IMG/VR virus record: IMGVR_UViG_3300030331_001621 | Location: 1-37,929 of that record | Length of the DNA stretch: 37,929 nucleotides | DNA from: a virus | Direction: 5' to 3' (one strand) | In this document: in pieces, positions 22,923 to 33,697 of the stretch | Layout of the letters: every line of letters starts with the position of its first letter | Position numbering within the stretch: position 1 is the stretch's first letter | Program-made: the position numbers and the translations under genes | The notes under the pieces: generated by a model | Seen by the model: the letters and a program-made list of their open reading frames with translations, nothing else | What the model was told of the DNA's origin: nothing | The model's database searches: none

Positions 22923-23665
22923 TGGCAACATTTACAGAGTTTCAAAATATACTTCCAGACCCCAATAATCCAATAGGAGCAGCGGGGCAATCATTAAGTA
23001 CAGGAAGTGGTGGTGTAAATGGCCCTGGATTTGCTTCAGTATCATTTAGTTCCAAAAGTCCCACACAAGTATCAAGAACAAATAGTGGCAGAGTAATAAC
23101 TAGAAATACTTTGGCACATAGTTGGGAGATAAATATAACATATAATCCTATGACAAGAGATAGTTTTGAACCAGTTTATTCTTTTTTAATAGATAAAGGA
23201 CAATTAAATCCTTTCTTTATTCAACTTCCTCAACATTTAACTTCAAGAAATGCTGCTTTTGGAACATATACTGCAAGTACTTCTCCAACAGCTGCTACTG
23301 CCTTAAATCAAGGTGCAAAATTTATGCTTCAAGCTTCTCATTCTACTACTCAAACTACATCACCACAAGTAGGAGATATGTTTACAATAACAGATAATAA
23401 TGATAGCTTACATACAAAAGCATACAAAGTTACTAAAGTAATGAATAATGCAGATTACCATTCAGGATTACACAGTCAACCAACCACTTCACAAAGAATA
23501 GTGTATTTTACACCAAATCTTCATAGGTCTGTATCTTCTGGTGCTGTTATTGATTATTACCAACCTTTAATACGAGTAATGTTGAGAAACCCTATTCAAC
23601 AATATAGTCTTGGTACTAATAATTTATATCAATTCTCACTCAATCTAGAAGAAGCACAGGCATAA
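22922..23665 (+). CDS. Distal tail protein-like minor tail protein
   Basis: The 247-residue beta-rich protein lies between the tape measure and the hub protein, where distal tail (Dit/gpM-like) proteins sit. It contains LAHSWEINITYNPMTRD and PVYSFLIDKGQLNPFFIQLP, a pattern typical of a ring-forming tail-tip protein. A Ser/Thr-rich insertion follows at about 115-185. The call rests mainly on position. Confidence 0.75.
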   Translation: MATFTEFQNILPDPNNPIGAAGQSLSTGSGGVNGPGFASVSFSSKSPTQVSRTNSGRVITRNTLAHSWEINITYNPMTRDSFEPVYSFLIDKGQLNPFFIQLPQHLTSRNAAFGTYTASTSPTAATALNQGAKFMLQASHSTTQTTSPQVGDMFTITDNNDSLHTKAYKVTKVMNNADYHSGLHSQPTTSQRIVYFTPNLHRSVSSGAVIDYYQPLIRVMLRNPIQQYSLGTNNLYQFSLNLEEAQA

Positions 23666-26600
23666 TGGCAGAAAGACAATTAAGTACATCACTACGTAAA
23701 AAACTCATAAATAATGAGCCGTTTTCTTATTGTCATTTAATTAAATTCGAACGACCAAGTAAATCCTTACTAAATGGTAAATTTAGCACTGATGCCATAA
23801 GATATGCATACTATACTGATGCAGGCCATAATATATCATTTGATGATGGAAGTTTAGATACTGATGGAAATTCAAATGGCTCACAACTATACATCGCAGA
23901 TAAGATACTAAATGTAAGTAACTATTCAGAAACAGTAGAAGCAAGAGCATCAGGAATGACACTAGACCTTGCAGCAGAATCTCTTAATCTAAGTGTAACT
24001 AGTTCTGAAATAAGTATTGCATCAACTGTTTTAAGTGTTCCTACAACATCAGGAATAAACTTTGTACAAGAAGGATTTAGAGAGGGAGATAAAATATTAG
24101 TTTCAGGTGGAACAAATAGTGGCAGACATTTTAAAATAACAGGCATAAAAAATAATAATACTCAATTAGTATTAGCAACAATTGATGATACTCTCAGTGC
24201 ACAATCAAGTGGTACATCGATAACTTTACAGGTTGCTTCTGATGAGTTAAAAGGACCTCTTGGTGAGATAAATGATTCATCACTAAAATCATATCACAAT
24301 AGAGAAGTATTTGTATATAAAGCATTTTTAGACCCAGAAGCTGGAACAATTATAGGTTCTCCAGTTCTTACATTCAAAGGAATCATAACAGGAACAAGCA
24401 TAAATGATACACCTGATAAAGGTTTAAAAGTTAAGTGGAATCTTACAAGTCATTGGGGTGACTTTGGAATGATTCAAGGAAGAATAACAAATGATAAAGT
24501 ACATAGAGCTGTAGATGCCAACAACAGAGGTCAACCAGATGCTGCTATTCGTCCTGAATATGCAAATGATTTAGGATTTTTACACGCAGAACAAACAACA
24601 AATATTTTAGCAACATATACTGCTATAGAACAAGAAATGCGTTTCAAAACAAAGAAAAAGTGGTTTGGAAAAGTAAAAATAAAGACTTGGATGGAAGACG
24701 TAGAAGTAGAACGAGATGTAAATTTAAACTTTTCTTTGTCAGGAAAAACAATACCAGTAGTTTATGGAGTAGATAGAGTTTCAGGAAATCCTGTATTTGT
24801 TGATACAAAATCAGATGACCCAAATAATATATACATAGCATATGCAATTTCAGAAGGAAAGATAGGTGGATTATATGATTTGTATATTGATGGAAGCCCT
24901 CTAGTATGTATTAATAAAGAAGATGCAGATGACAGAGATGATTCACTAACAACTCCAGTTGATGGTATAGAAGTATTTTGTAGAGGCAGACAAGATTTAG
25001 GAACAACTTTAGGTGGAGTTAAAAAATCAGGAACAGGAATTACTGGTTCAACTTTACAAGACTATACTTATGATAATTCTTTTGTAGGATATGGGGAAGA
25101 TGGTGTAGAGTTTATAAATGATGCTATTGAATCGCAAGTAACAAAATATTACAGCACTAATGATAGTTTACCAAGTTTAACACTTACTGATGCAAATGGT
25201 GGTGGAGTTCTTGATAGAGAAACAATAAAATTAAGTCAACCAAATAATATGCAATTAACTTTGCATACAGGAAGTCCTTATCAATTAGCTGATGATACAT
25301 TAGTTTCTATTGCACAAAGTCCAGGATTTAAAAGACAAAACGATTATTTTACAGGAGACGAAGAGTATTGGAGTCCTGCTCACAGAATGTTAGATACAGC
25401 CTACGTTGTTTTAGATTGTGAAATATCAGAGGATTCAACCACAGTCCCAGAAATAGAATATGTAGTAAGAGGAAAAGAAATAGAATGTTTCAACTATGAT
25501 TTCAGTTATAGCCATACAGGACAATCAGGACAAAGTGCTACAAACTTTAATGTTGGAGATGTTGTAGATTTAAAAAGAACAGATACAAATGCTACTATAA
25601 ACAGTAATGTTACTATTATAGATAAATGGACTTTCGTAGATTCTGATGGAAATACAAATCAAAGATTTAGATTTAGCTCTCCTCCAGAATTAGGATTAGT
25701 AGATGGCGTACCAGCTATAACTGCTTTCTATATGACAGATGGCACTAATAGTTGGAACATGGTAACATATAACCACAAAGAACATTCAGGAACTGTACCA
25801 GAAACTTTATCTGTAGAGGTTACAGTAACTGCTCCTACAAATAGCCCAACAGTTTTAACCACAGCAAGTACTCCTGATTGGTTTGATACTGGTTTTTACA
25901 ATGATTTTGTAGATACACTTAACCTTAGATTTGAAGATGATAGTTTAATTTATTTTGGAAAAAACTTTGCATTTGGCATATCAGGAAATACACTTACTCA
26001 TACTGGGGGCAATTCTACTGGAGTTGTAACGGGTACTAAAACAGTAGTATCTACAGATAAAATAAAACTTGCAAGTGGAGCAAGTTCAACTGATGACGCT
26101 TATAATGGATATATAATAAAATTAACAAAAACAACAACAGTAGATGGTGTAAGACAAAAACAAACACAAGAAAGAGAAATATCAGACTATGATGGTGGAG
26201 AAAGAGTTGCAACAGTATCTCAAATATGGACATCAGGATTAGAACCAGATCCAGATGATGTATTTGTATCTGATAATGCTACATATACTTATGAAATATT
26301 ACCAAAAATAGCAACAAGTGATAAAAGAATAAGTATAAATCCTTCAATACAATTACTTGATTATATTACTTCAAAAAGATACGGAAAAGGGTTAGATGAA
26401 AATACTGATTTATCTTTATCAGATTGGCTACTAGCTGCAAGAACTTGTGATACTAGAGGAACTCAAACGGTTACAGGTTCAAAAACAGCTACAGTAGGAG
26501 ATAGATATGTATTAACTTCTGATGGTACAAATTCAGGTAGTGTAGTTTGCATGGGTAAAGTAAAATCAAAAGGAGATTTTACAGACTCAGCAGGAACAGA

Positions 26601-29448
26601 CTTTACAGTATTTGAAGAAGTATATGGTAAATTCTCAAAGACTTTTATGAAAAATCATCACTCTTACGAAGTAGGTGATATAATTTACACAAATGAAGGA
26701 TACTATAGAGTAACTTCAGCAGGAATAAAAAGTACTAAACCAACAGGGACTAATCCAAGCGGTTTTACAGGGCCACTTACGTCTGTACCATTATATAAAT
26801 TAAATACAAACGGTACTATATCAAGCACTACTATAAATTTATCCAGACAAGTTGGAAGTGCATATAAAAACTATGTTGCAGAATTTAATAGTAAAACTGG
26901 AAGTTTTGATACAGGATATAGTTTATTTGACGCAGACTTTGTTAAATATTGGAGATATTTAGGGTGGGATTCTCCTCATCAAAGAAATGTTACTAGACAT
27001 CAAACCTCAGGAGTTGTAGATACTTCCAAGGCAGTTTTTGAAAATATAAATGGATTTTTAAGTCAATTTAATGGTATACTATCCTACGAGGGCGGAAAAT
27101 ATATTCTCAAAATCGAAACAACAACAGATGCAATTACCAGCACAATAGTAAACTCTTCAAATACAGGAACTTATAGTGGATATACTAAAGGAGTAGAGCA
27201 TAATCCAAGAGTTATTAGAGAAGAGGATATTATTGGAACTATAAATATAAGAGATGCAGGGCCTTCAAATTCTTACAATACTGTAACTACTTCTATTCCT
27301 GATCCTGGAAACCAATTTAAGGGAACAGCTGTTTCTTTTTATGATTCTGATTATTTAAGAGCAGATAAAAATGTAATTAAAGCAGGAACAACAAATATAT
27401 CATCAGTATCTAGTTATTATAATGCTAGAATAAATGTAGAAAACTTTTTAAGAAAATCTAGATTTAATATGAAAATTGATTTTACACTAGGTCCAAAAGC
27501 ATTACTTCTTACTCCAGGAGACACAGTAAGTGTAACACATGATAAATTTGGATTCAATCAAAAAATATTCAGAATAGAAAATTTAAATTTTAATAGAGAC
27601 TGTACTGTTGCTATAACAGCTTCAGAATATGATGACAGTTTTTATACTATATCAAAACCATCTTTACCAAGTGTAGCAGGAAACGACCAAAGAAGTGGTA
27701 TAACAGCTTCTCCAGGAACACCAAGTGGATTATCTGCTTCAGCAACAAATATAGGAACTATAGATTTATCCTGGACTAATGCATCGCCCTTTACGGATAA
27801 TATGTTTACAGAAATACATGTAAGCACAGATTCAAATGCAGCAAATAGAACACTTCTACATAAAACAGATGGAGCAACAAAAGTATTTGCTCATGCAGTA
27901 GGAGCTGATAATGCACAAAGATATTATTGGATTCGACACGGGAAAAGAGTATTATTAACATCAGGCGGACAAAATAAATCAAAAGTATTATACTCAGGAT
28001 TTCATGGGCCAGCAAATGCTACTACAGTTATACCAAGTTCTTTATATGATGTAGTTCTTCAAGCCGATGCGGGAGCATTTTTAGCAAACTCATCTGGTGT
28101 GCTTCAAAGTCCAGATAATATAACATTCACAGCAGAAAGACATAATTTATCAGGAGCAGTTACATTTACTACTAGTCCTTCAGTCACTCTAACAGGAAGT
28201 GGAGATACTAGAGTTCTATCAAAAACAAATATGGGCAATAGTAATGCTTCTGTTACAGTTACAGCAACTGTAACATCTACTACAGAAGAACGAAATGCAG
28301 GAGCAAATAATACTTATACAAGTAAAGTAACTATTACAAAAATAGCAGAAGGAGCTGATGGTACTCCAGGTTCTGCAGGCCCAGCTGGTGTTCGTGGTGG
28401 AAGTGTATTTAATTTTGAGGAATCTAGTACAGGTGGATTAAGTGCTGCAAATGTTACAAGTTGGACTGGCACTTTAGATGATACAAACGCAAACGCAGTA
28501 GCAGCTCTTGTAATAGCAGCAGCCGAAGATGGAGCTATTAGACCAAATGATAGAATAACAATAACAGACAATAGTGCAAATAAAGCAGGTACTAGAGTAT
28601 ATACTGCAGCTGCAACTACTACTGCATCAGAAGCTGATGCAGCTGATTTTAGTTCATTAATTACAGAAACTTTTGATGGAAGTGTAATTGTAGACGGTAC
28701 ACTAAGTGCAGATAAAATTACATCAAATACAAACTTTACAAATAATTTAACAGTATCAAGTGCCTTAACATTAGGAGCAACTGGTGGAACAGGAGTACTA
28801 AAAACACCTAATAAAGATAGTTTTACAGACAATACAAACGGTTTTTACTTAGATACAACTGGAGATTTATTTATTGGAGATGGAACAAATCATTTAAAAT
28901 ATGATGCAAGTTCAGGGTCTCTATCTTTGGCAGGAAGCTTTTCATTAGCAGGCCCAACAGGTCCAGCAGGCAGCCCAGGAAGTAATGGAACTCCAGGAAG
29001 TGATGGAAGTGATGGAAGTGATGGAAGTGATGGTACTCCAGGAACACCAGGAACACCAGGAAGTCCAGGACCAACAGGACCAACAGGACCAGGTGGCTCA
29101 ACAGGCCCAACAGGACCAACAGGACCTGCAGGTTCAAATGCAGTTCAACCTTCATTCTTTATTATAGAAGGGCAAGGAACTAGTGCACCGAGTAACTCAG
29201 TATTTTCAGCAGTAGCAGGAAGAAACCCAATAGCAAATGATGTTGTTATGATGAAAGATACTACAGTCAATTCTTTCAAACACAATGGTAGTAGTTTTGT
29301 ATCAGTAACAGCTTTTATAGATGGAGATATGGTGGTATCAGGCTCAATCAATGGAAATAGAATAAACGCAGCATCAACTATAACAGTTGGTGGTCAATCA
29401 AAAATAACGCTAGACGGAGCAAATAATAGAATTTTAATACAGGATTAA
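23665..29448 (+). CDS. Tail-tip hub/receptor-binding protein with collagen-like C-terminus
   Basis: This 1927-residue protein looks like a fusion. The first 300 or so residues resemble the tail proteins that precede the J protein in lambda-like and GTA tails, with [19 protein letters not shown] and [18 protein letters not shown]. The middle is J-like hub sequence, including [20 protein letters not shown] and a late [22 protein letters not shown]. From about residue 1345 a fibronectin type III-like domain starts ([21 protein letters not shown]). Residues of about 1763-1823 are Gly-X-Y collagen-like, with four exact copies of GSD in tandem, followed by a short trimer-type tip. It should form the central tip spike and contact the receptor. 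Confidence 0.9.
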   Translation: MAERQLSTSLRKKLINNEPFSYCHLIKFERPSKSLLNGKFSTDAIRYAYYTDAGHNISFDDGSLDTDGNSNGSQLYIADKILNVSNYSETVEARASGMTLDLAAESLNLSVTSSEISIASTVLSVPTTSGINFVQEGFREGDKILVSGGTNSGRHFKITGIKNNNTQLVLATIDDTLSAQSSGTSITLQVASDELKGPLGEINDSSLKSYHNREVFVYKAFLDPEAGTIIGSPVLTFKGIITGTSINDTPDKGLKVKWNLTSHWGDFGMIQGRITNDKVHRAVDANNRGQPDAAIRPEYANDLGFLHAEQTTNILATYTAIEQEMRFKTKKKWFGKVKIKTWMEDVEVERDVNLNFSLSGKTIPVVYGVDRVSGNPVFVDTKSDDPNNIYIAYAISEGKIGGLYDLYIDGSPLVCINKEDADDRDDSLTTPVDGIEVFCRGRQDLGTTLGGVKKSGTGITGSTLQDYTYDNSFVGYGEDGVEFINDAIESQVTKYYSTNDSLPSLTLTDANGGGVLDRETIKLSQPNNMQLTLHTGSPYQLADDTLVSIAQSPGFKRQNDYFTGDEEYWSPAHRMLDTAYVVLDCEISEDSTTVPEIEYVVRGKEIECFNYDFSYSHTGQSGQSATNFNVGDVVDLKRTDTNATINSNVTIIDKWTFVDSDGNTNQRFRFSSPPELGLVDGVPAITAFYMTDGTNSWNMVTYNHKEHSGTVPETLSVEVTVTAPTNSPTVLTTASTPDWFDTGFYNDFVDTLNLRFEDDSLIYFGKNFAFGISGNTLTHTGGNSTGVVTGTKTVVSTDKIKLASGASSTDDAYNGYIIKLTKTTTVDGVRQKQTQEREISDYDGGERVATVSQIWTSGLEPDPDDVFVSDNATYTYEILPKIATSDKRISINPSIQLLDYITSKRYGKGLDENTDLSLSDWLLAARTCDTRGTQTVTGSKTATVGDRYVLTSDGTNSGSVVCMGKVKSKGDFTDSAGTDFTVFEEVYGKFSKTFMKNHHSYEVGDIIYTNEGYYRVTSAGIKSTKPTGTNPSGFTGPLTSVPLYKLNTNGTISSTTINLSRQVGSAYKNYVAEFNSKTGSFDTGYSLFDADFVKYWRYLGWDSPHQRNVTRHQTSGVVDTSKAVFENINGFLSQFNGILSYEGGKYILKIETTTDAITSTIVNSSNTGTYSGYTKGVEHNPRVIREEDIIGTINIRDAGPSNSYNTVTTSIPDPGNQFKGTAVSFYDSDYLRADKNVIKAGTTNISSVSSYYNARINVENFLRKSRFNMKIDFTLGPKALLLTPGDTVSVTHDKFGFNQKIFRIENLNFNRDCTVAITASEYDDSFYTISKPSLPSVAGNDQRSGITASPGTPSGLSASATNIGTIDLSWTNASPFTDNMFTEIHVSTDSNAANRTLLHKTDGATKVFAHAVGADNAQRYYWIRHGKRVLLTSGGQNKSKVLYSGFHGPANATTVIPSSLYDVVLQADAGAFLANSSGVLQSPDNITFTAERHNLSGAVTFTTSPSVTLTGSGDTRVLSKTNMGNSNASVTVTATVTSTTEERNAGANNTYTSKVTITKIAEGADGTPGSAGPAGVRGGSVFNFEESSTGGLSAANVTSWTGTLDDTNANAVAALVIAAAEDGAIRPNDRITITDNSANKAGTRVYTAAATTTASEADAADFSSLITETFDGSVIVDGTLSADKITSNTNFTNNLTVSSALTLGATGGTGVLKTPNKDSFTDNTNGFYLDTTGDLFIGDGTNHLKYDASSGSLSLAGSFSLAGPTGPAGSPGSNGTPGSDGSDGSDGSDGTPGTPGTPGSPGPTGPTGPGGSTGPTGPTGPAGSNAVQPSFFIIEGQGTSAPSNSVFSAVAGRNPIANDVVMMKDTTVNSFKHNGSSFVSVTAFIDGDMVVSGSINGNRINAASTITVGGQSKITLDGANNRILIQD
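28951..29130 (+). repeat. Collagen-like Gly-X-Y repeat with tandem 9-mers
   Basis: The coding strand encodes about 60 residues of Gly-Pro-Thr, Gly-Ser-Asp and Gly-Thr-Pro triplets. GGAAGTGAT is repeated four times exactly at 28996-29031, followed by two copies of GGAACACCA. Collagen-like stretches form rigid triple helices in phage fibres. The short exact repeats could change copy number without breaking the frame. Confidence 0.9.
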
Positions 29449-29450
29449 TT

Positions 29451-29909
29451 ATGGCAAATAGAGTAATATTAGGAAATGATGGAAGTAACTTTGTACTAAA
29501 AGTCTCTCAACCAGGAGATAATGTACTTAGTCCAAGTGAACCTTTAATTTTTGATTCTACTGGTACAAGAAGTGGAATGACTTTTGCAGGAGGAAATACA
29601 AGTACTACTACAGGAATCAACTGGTCAGCAACAAAAGGAAATTTAGGATATATACCATTGATAGTTTCAATGGACGATGCAGCAGGAACAATAGAAGAGT
29701 ATGATGCTAATGACTTTGTTGAAACTTATCATGAAAGAGTAAATATGACAGAAACAACAACAACACATATAATTCCTGCAAAATTTAGTAGCCCAAATGC
29801 TAATGGAGCAGTTTCAAGCAATCCTAGAACTGCAACCAATTTTAAATTTTTTGTATTAAGAATACCCTGTCAATATGGAAAAATGAACGACGCAAGTCTT
29901 TGGAGTTAA
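29451..29909 (+). CDS. Small tail-tip protein, paralogue 1
   Basis: The 152-residue protein starts ANRVILGNDGSNFVLKVSQPGD and has a beta-rich body. The N-terminal block is shared with the next two genes. Such short proteins after the J gene are common in marine siphophages and may be tip or side-fibre subunits attached through the shared N-terminal domain. The C-terminal half differs from the two paralogues. Confidence 0.75.
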   Translation: MANRVILGNDGSNFVLKVSQPGDNVLSPSEPLIFDSTGTRSGMTFAGGNTSTTTGINWSATKGNLGYIPLIVSMDDAAGTIEEYDANDFVETYHERVNMTETTTTHIIPAKFSSPNANGAVSSNPRTATNFKFFVLRIPCQYGKMNDASLWS

Positions 29910-29910
29910 C

Positions 29911-30384
29911 ATGGCAAATAGAATTTTATTAGGAAAAAGTACAAATTCAAATTTAGGACATTCTTCAGGAGAGTTTGGCTTATATATTTCTAGACCAGGA
30001 GATGATGTTACAAACTGTACAAAAGATCAACTAATTTTTAATACAGATAATGTTGGGTCAGTTTCTGGAGCAATAGATTTAGGACAGTTTCAAGTAGTTC
30101 CCACTTCAGGCACAAATGCAACAGCAAGTGTTAGTGTAAATGCAAGTTCAACAGCTACAGTCAGTCATGCAAACCTGGGCACAGGAAATTTATTACTTAC
30201 TAATAATTCTTTTGCTTCATCAGACTTAACAGGACAAAGCCCAACAAGTAATGTTACTACAAGTAGATTTGGTAATGCAGGATTTACGGGAACAACCTCA
30301 GGAACATTATCAAATGGAGGAACCGCTTCAGCAACATTTACCGTTGCAATTATAAGAGGTTTTCTTACCACAGCCTTATTTTAA
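29911..30384 (+). CDS. Small tail-tip protein, paralogue 2
   Basis: The 157-residue protein starts ANRILLGKSTNSNLG and contains GEFGLYISRPGDDV, matching its neighbours with a short insertion. Its C-terminal half is low-complexity Ser/Thr/Gly/Asn-rich, suggesting a different exposed domain on the same base. It begins one base after the previous stop. Confidence 0.75.
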   Translation: MANRILLGKSTNSNLGHSSGEFGLYISRPGDDVTNCTKDQLIFNTDNVGSVSGAIDLGQFQVVPTSGTNATASVSVNASSTATVSHANLGTGNLLLTNNSFASSDLTGQSPTSNVTTSRFGNAGFTGTTSGTLSNGGTASATFTVAIIRGFLTTALF

Positions 30385-30386
30385 TT

Positions 30387-30944
30387 ATGGGAAATAGAGT
30401 AATACTAGGAAAAAGAGGTTCAGATTTTGGATTATTTGTATCACAAAATAATGAAGATGTAACTGATACTACTGATAATACTCCTCTTGCATTTGACTCA
30501 AGAGCCGTAAGGGGACTTATTGTGCATGCAAAAGGAGAGGGGTCTATTGCAGCTACTAATCCATCAACAAAGGCAACCATTGCACATGGGTTAGGGTATA
30601 CTCCCACAGTTGCAGTAAGATGGGCTTATGCAAGTGACCTTTCAGGCGGAGTTGCTCAAAGAATGTATAGTCCATCTTATAAATTTATAGCAGAAGCAGG
30701 TTTTGACCAATTAGACGATGAAGAAACGAGTGAGTGGGAAGAAAGAAGTGATGTAGGAATAAACGTAACTGTAAATAGCACAAATCTTCTAATAGAAAAT
30801 TTTGAATTTGGAAATACTATAGAAGTTTTTGAAGACCAAGCTGGAACAGCACCTGCAGAAGTAACAGGAGAACATAGACAAACAATATACTACGCTTACA
30901 TAATTTTCAAAGCAAAAGATTTTACAGGAGGATTAGGATTATGA
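30387..30944 (+). CDS. Small tail-tip protein, paralogue 3
   Basis: The 185-residue protein starts GNRVILGKRGSDFGLFVSQ, again the shared N-terminal block. A domain with TIAHGLGYTPTVAVRWAY follows; this is a recurrent motif of short phage tail proteins. It is the longest of the three paralogues and overlaps the next ATG by four bases. Confidence 0.77.
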   Translation: MGNRVILGKRGSDFGLFVSQNNEDVTDTTDNTPLAFDSRAVRGLIVHAKGEGSIAATNPSTKATIAHGLGYTPTVAVRWAYASDLSGGVAQRMYSPSYKFIAEAGFDQLDDEETSEWEERSDVGINVTVNSTNLLIENFEFGNTIEVFEDQAGTAPAEVTGEHRQTIYYAYIIFKAKDFTGGLGL

Positions 30945-31360
30945 CAACATATCATATTTTTTATAATTCAAATAAAGATATTCAATGGGCCAGTGATGCT
31001 CCTACAGATTCTAATATAATTAGTACTCAAGCAGCTATAGGTAATTCACATATGACTCTAGATTTAGAACAAATACCAGAGTGTGATAAGTGGTATGTAA
31101 ATGATGCCGAAGATGGATTAGTAGCATACCATAGTTTTAGTCTAAACTTTTCGGCAACAACGATTCCATTAGAAGGCACAGTAACAATAACAGGTTGTCC
31201 GACAGGAACAGAAATATTTTTAGATGGAACTTCAGCAGGAACTTATTCTGGAGGAGATTTAACATTAACAGGAAGTATGTCAGGAGCTTTTGTATTAAAG
31301 TTTTCAAAAGATAAATACTATGACATAAGTCAAAGAATAATAGTATCGAGGTATACATGA
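30941..31360 (+). CDS. Tail accessory protein with PEGA-like domain
   Basis: The 139-residue protein has an N-terminal half with IFYNSNKDIQWASD and a C-terminal beta domain. In the latter, VTITGCPTGTEIFLDGTSAG, followed by LKFSKDKYYDISQRI, resembles PEGA-type surface domains. It may bind the tip or fibres, or a carbohydrate. The assignment is by eye and tentative. Confidence 0.65.
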   Translation: MTTYHIFYNSNKDIQWASDAPTDSNIISTQAAIGNSHMTLDLEQIPECDKWYVNDAEDGLVAYHSFSLNFSATTIPLEGTVTITGCPTGTEIFLDGTSAGTYSGGDLTLTGSMSGAFVLKFSKDKYYDISQRIIVSRYT

Positions 31361-31545
31361 ATATAAATTTATTAAAAACAAATAATACAACAGCCGATAA
31401 AAGGGCGGCTTACTATGAAAAGTTTGCATTACAACTAGATAAACTTTATCATGATATAGATGCAGGTAAATTCGGAGCAGATGCTAAAACAGGAAACTTT
31501 TATTTAGGTAGAAAGGCAGTAAAGGACAAATACCCGAAAGGATAG
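31357..31545 (+). CDS. Hypothetical helical protein at the end of the tail-tip block
   Basis: The 62-residue, mainly helical protein contains ADKRAAYYEKFALQLDKLYHDID and a short Gly/Lys tail. It overlaps the previous gene by four bases and ends before promoter P3. I do not recognise the family; a chaperone for the tip or fibres would fit the position. Confidence 0.65.
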   Translation: MNINLLKTNNTTADKRAAYYEKFALQLDKLYHDIDAGKFGADAKTGNFYLGRKAVKDKYPKG

Positions 31546-31575
31546 TTTTTACATACCCCAAATAGAAAATATTTC

Positions 31576-31604
31576 TTGACACTTACCTTAATTTTTGGTA
31601 TAAT
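31576..31604 (+). promoter_or_regulatory. Extended -10 sigma70-type promoter P3
   Basis: TTGACA at 31576-31581, a 17-bp spacer and TATAAT at 31599-31604 with TG one base before it. It lies in the 83-base gap between the tail-tip and fibre blocks. Transcription would start near 31611, about 18 bases before the ATG at 31629, with GGAG in the leader. It shares the design of P1 and P2. Confidence 0.88.
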
Positions 31605-31628
31605 TATAAACATGGAGAAAATAATAAA

Positions 31629-31964
31629 ATGGCAGCAGGAACCTATAATTTCACGATAGAGCAAGGAGCGACTTTTTCAAGGTTGCTTACCCTTAAGGAA
31701 AACGACTCAGTTATGAACTTAACTGGGTACTCGGCTGCTTCGCAGTTCAGACAAAGCCACGATTCAGATACCGTGGTGGGTACAATTACTGCAACCGTAA
31801 CCAACGCGAGTGCAGGGCAGATAACTTTATCTATGACAGCATCGGCTACGGGTGCAATTGAAGAAGGCATATATGTATATGATGTGGAAATAACCGCATC
31901 TTCAGGTGCAGTAACAAGAATACTGCAGGGTAAGGTAACACTTACGCCAGAAGTAACAAGATAA
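31629..31964 (+). CDS. Small beta-sandwich tail protein
   Basis: The 111-residue protein starts AGTYNFTIEQGATFSRLLTL and ends TRILQGKVTLTPEVTR, with MNLTGYSAASQFRQS between. This is a recurrent domain in marine and other phages that resembles the N-terminal part of upper baseplate or fibre proteins. It probably anchors or decorates fibres. It is the first gene behind P3. Confidence 0.75.
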   Translation: MAAGTYNFTIEQGATFSRLLTLKENDSVMNLTGYSAASQFRQSHDSDTVVGTITATVTNASAGQITLSMTASATGAIEEGIYVYDVEITASSGAVTRILQGKVTLTPEVTR

Positions 31965-32368
31965 TGTCGATTACAGTAACCGTAACTGAAACTCCAATAT
32001 TTGTAACTGTAAATGAGAGTAATACAGAAGTAACACTTAATCAAAGTGATAATCCCATTACAGTCACAACAAGCACAGACTTAATAACAGCACTCGGATT
32101 AGCTGCAGATGTAACATATACAAATATTAATGATGTACTACCTGGCGGAAATGTACAAGACGCATTAGCAGATTTAGCAGACCAATTTTTTAGACAATCT
32201 TCTACTCCAACTGGAGATAATCTATCCGAAGGAGATTTATGGTATAATACAGCAACAGATGAACTATTAGTATACAGACAGGTTTCTGGCGGCTTTGAAT
32301 TTCATGTAATCGCTTCAGCAGGGGGATCTTCTCCCACAGCATTCACCTTAGATGGTGGTTCGTTTTAG
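31964..32368 (+). CDS. Fibre-associated protein
   Basis: The 134-residue protein has a Thr/Val-rich beta start (ITVTVTETPIFVTVNES), a short helix (VQDALADLADQFFR) and a tail with GDLWYNTATDELLVYRQVSG. The tail motif is common in phage fibre proteins that end with a short descriptor-like repeat. It overlaps the previous gene by one base. Confidence 0.72.
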   Translation: MSITVTVTETPIFVTVNESNTEVTLNQSDNPITVTTSTDLITALGLAADVTYTNINDVLPGGNVQDALADLADQFFRQSSTPTGDNLSEGDLWYNTATDELLVYRQVSGGFEFHVIASAGGSSPTAFTLDGGSF

Positions 32369-32377
32369 GAAAATAAA

Positions 32378-33697
32378 ATGGCAGTAAATATAATTAAAAT
32401 TAAAAGAACTACTGGTAGTACCGCACCCAGTTCTTTAAACGCAGGGGAACTAGCATTTTCAGGTGGAGCTGGTACTCAAAGCAATCTTGGACAAAGACTG
32501 TTTATTGGTGATCCTGCAAACTCAAATGCTGTAACAGTAATTGGCGGTAATTACTTTACAAATCTAATGGATCATGCTCATGGTACAACTACAGCAAACT
32601 CGGTTTTAATAGTAGACGCAAATAAATCGGTTTCAGAGTTAAGAACATCAGCACTTCATTTAGGTACTTCAGGCTCAGACACTTTAGTTACAGCAACAGC
32701 AACAGAGATAAATTCAGCACTAGACGGTATAACATCTACAGCAGCAGAACTTAATTTACTTGATGGCTCTACTACAGCTGGTATAGTTGCAAGTAAAGCT
32801 GTTATTGCAGATGCAAATAAAGATATTTCTGGTGGTAGAAATATTACAATTACAGGAACACTGACTGCACCAACACTAGACATATCTGGTAATATAGATA
32901 TAGATGGTACAACAAATTTAGATAATACAGATATAGATGGAAGTTTGACTGTAGATGGAGCAGTAGATATAAATGCTACTACTTTTGATGTAGATGCAAC
33001 AGATGATATTGATATTGATACTACTGATACTACAGGCGGTATTGCTATTGGTACAGCAAATTCTGGTGTTCCAGTTTCAATTGGACACACAACTTCAGAA
33101 ACAACTGTAAATGATAATTTAACAGTCACAGGTAATCTAACTGTTTCGGGCACAACAACAACTGTAAACTCAACAACAGTTTCAATAGCAGACCCAATCT
33201 TTGAACTAGGAGATGATTCTAGTGACGATAATTTAGATAGAGGTTTAAAACTTAAATATAATGCAGGTGGAGCTGCTAAGTTTGCCTTTATGGGATTTGA
33301 TGAATCAAATAATAAATTTGCTTTTATTCCAGACGCTACTGATACTTCAAATGTATTTAGTGGTAGTATTGGTACATTACAAGCAAATATAGAAACAGGA
33401 AATACAGGTTTAACAGTTGGTTCTTCTGTACCTTTTTCAGATAATAGTGGTACACTAACACTACAAAATGTTGATGCTATAGACGCAACAACTGAAGCAA
33501 CACTTGAAGCAGCAATAGATAGTTTAGCTAATCTTGTACAAACAGGAACAATAACTTCAGGTACATGGAACGCCACTCCTATAGGAACACAATATGGTGG
33601 TACAGGATTAAGTTCAGTCGGTTCCTCAGGACAGATTTTAGTATCAAATGGCTCAGCTTTAGTATATCAAAATATAGATGGAGGCACGTATAGCTAA
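32378..33697 (+). CDS. Tail fibre protein with beta-repeat stalk
   Basis: The 439-residue protein begins VNIIKIKRTTGSTAPSSLNAGELAFS, a fibre N-terminal motif shared with many marine phages. It continues with a long Asp/Thr-rich stalk of repeats (TLDISGNIDIDGTTNLDNT and similar), a domain with VTGNLTVSGTTTTVNSTTV and PIFELGDDSSDDN, and ends with QYGGTGLSSVGSSGQIL. The pattern suggests a trimeric beta-helical fibre. It overlaps the next gene by one base. Confidence 0.82.
   Translation: MAVNIIKIKRTTGSTAPSSLNAGELAFSGGAGTQSNLGQRLFIGDPANSNAVTVIGGNYFTNLMDHAHGTTTANSVLIVDANKSVSELRTSALHLGTSGSDTLVTATATEINSALDGITSTAAELNLLDGSTTAGIVASKAVIADANKDISGGRNITITGTLTAPTLDISGNIDIDGTTNLDNTDIDGSLTVDGAVDINATTFDVDATDDIDIDTTDTTGGIAIGTANSGVPVSIGHTTSETTVNDNLTVTGNLTVSGTTTTVNSTTVSIADPIFELGDDSSDDNLDRGLKLKYNAGGAAKFAFMGFDESNNKFAFIPDATDTSNVFSGSIGTLQANIETGNTGLTVGSSVPFSDNSGTLTLQNVDAIDATTEATLEAAIDSLANLVQTGTITSGTWNATPIGTQYGGTGLSSVGSSGQILVSNGSALVYQNIDGGTYS

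Noticed and set aside
28951-29448. Diversity-generating retroelement target at the hub C-terminus
   Set aside because: No reverse transcriptase gene and no template repeat were seen in the window.
32656-33576. Long minus-strand frame of about 306 codons opposite the fibre gene
   Set aside because: It has a Val/Ser/Pro-rich composition typical of the antisense of Thr/Asp repeat coding. It lacks a ribosome site and lies fully within a credible + strand gene.
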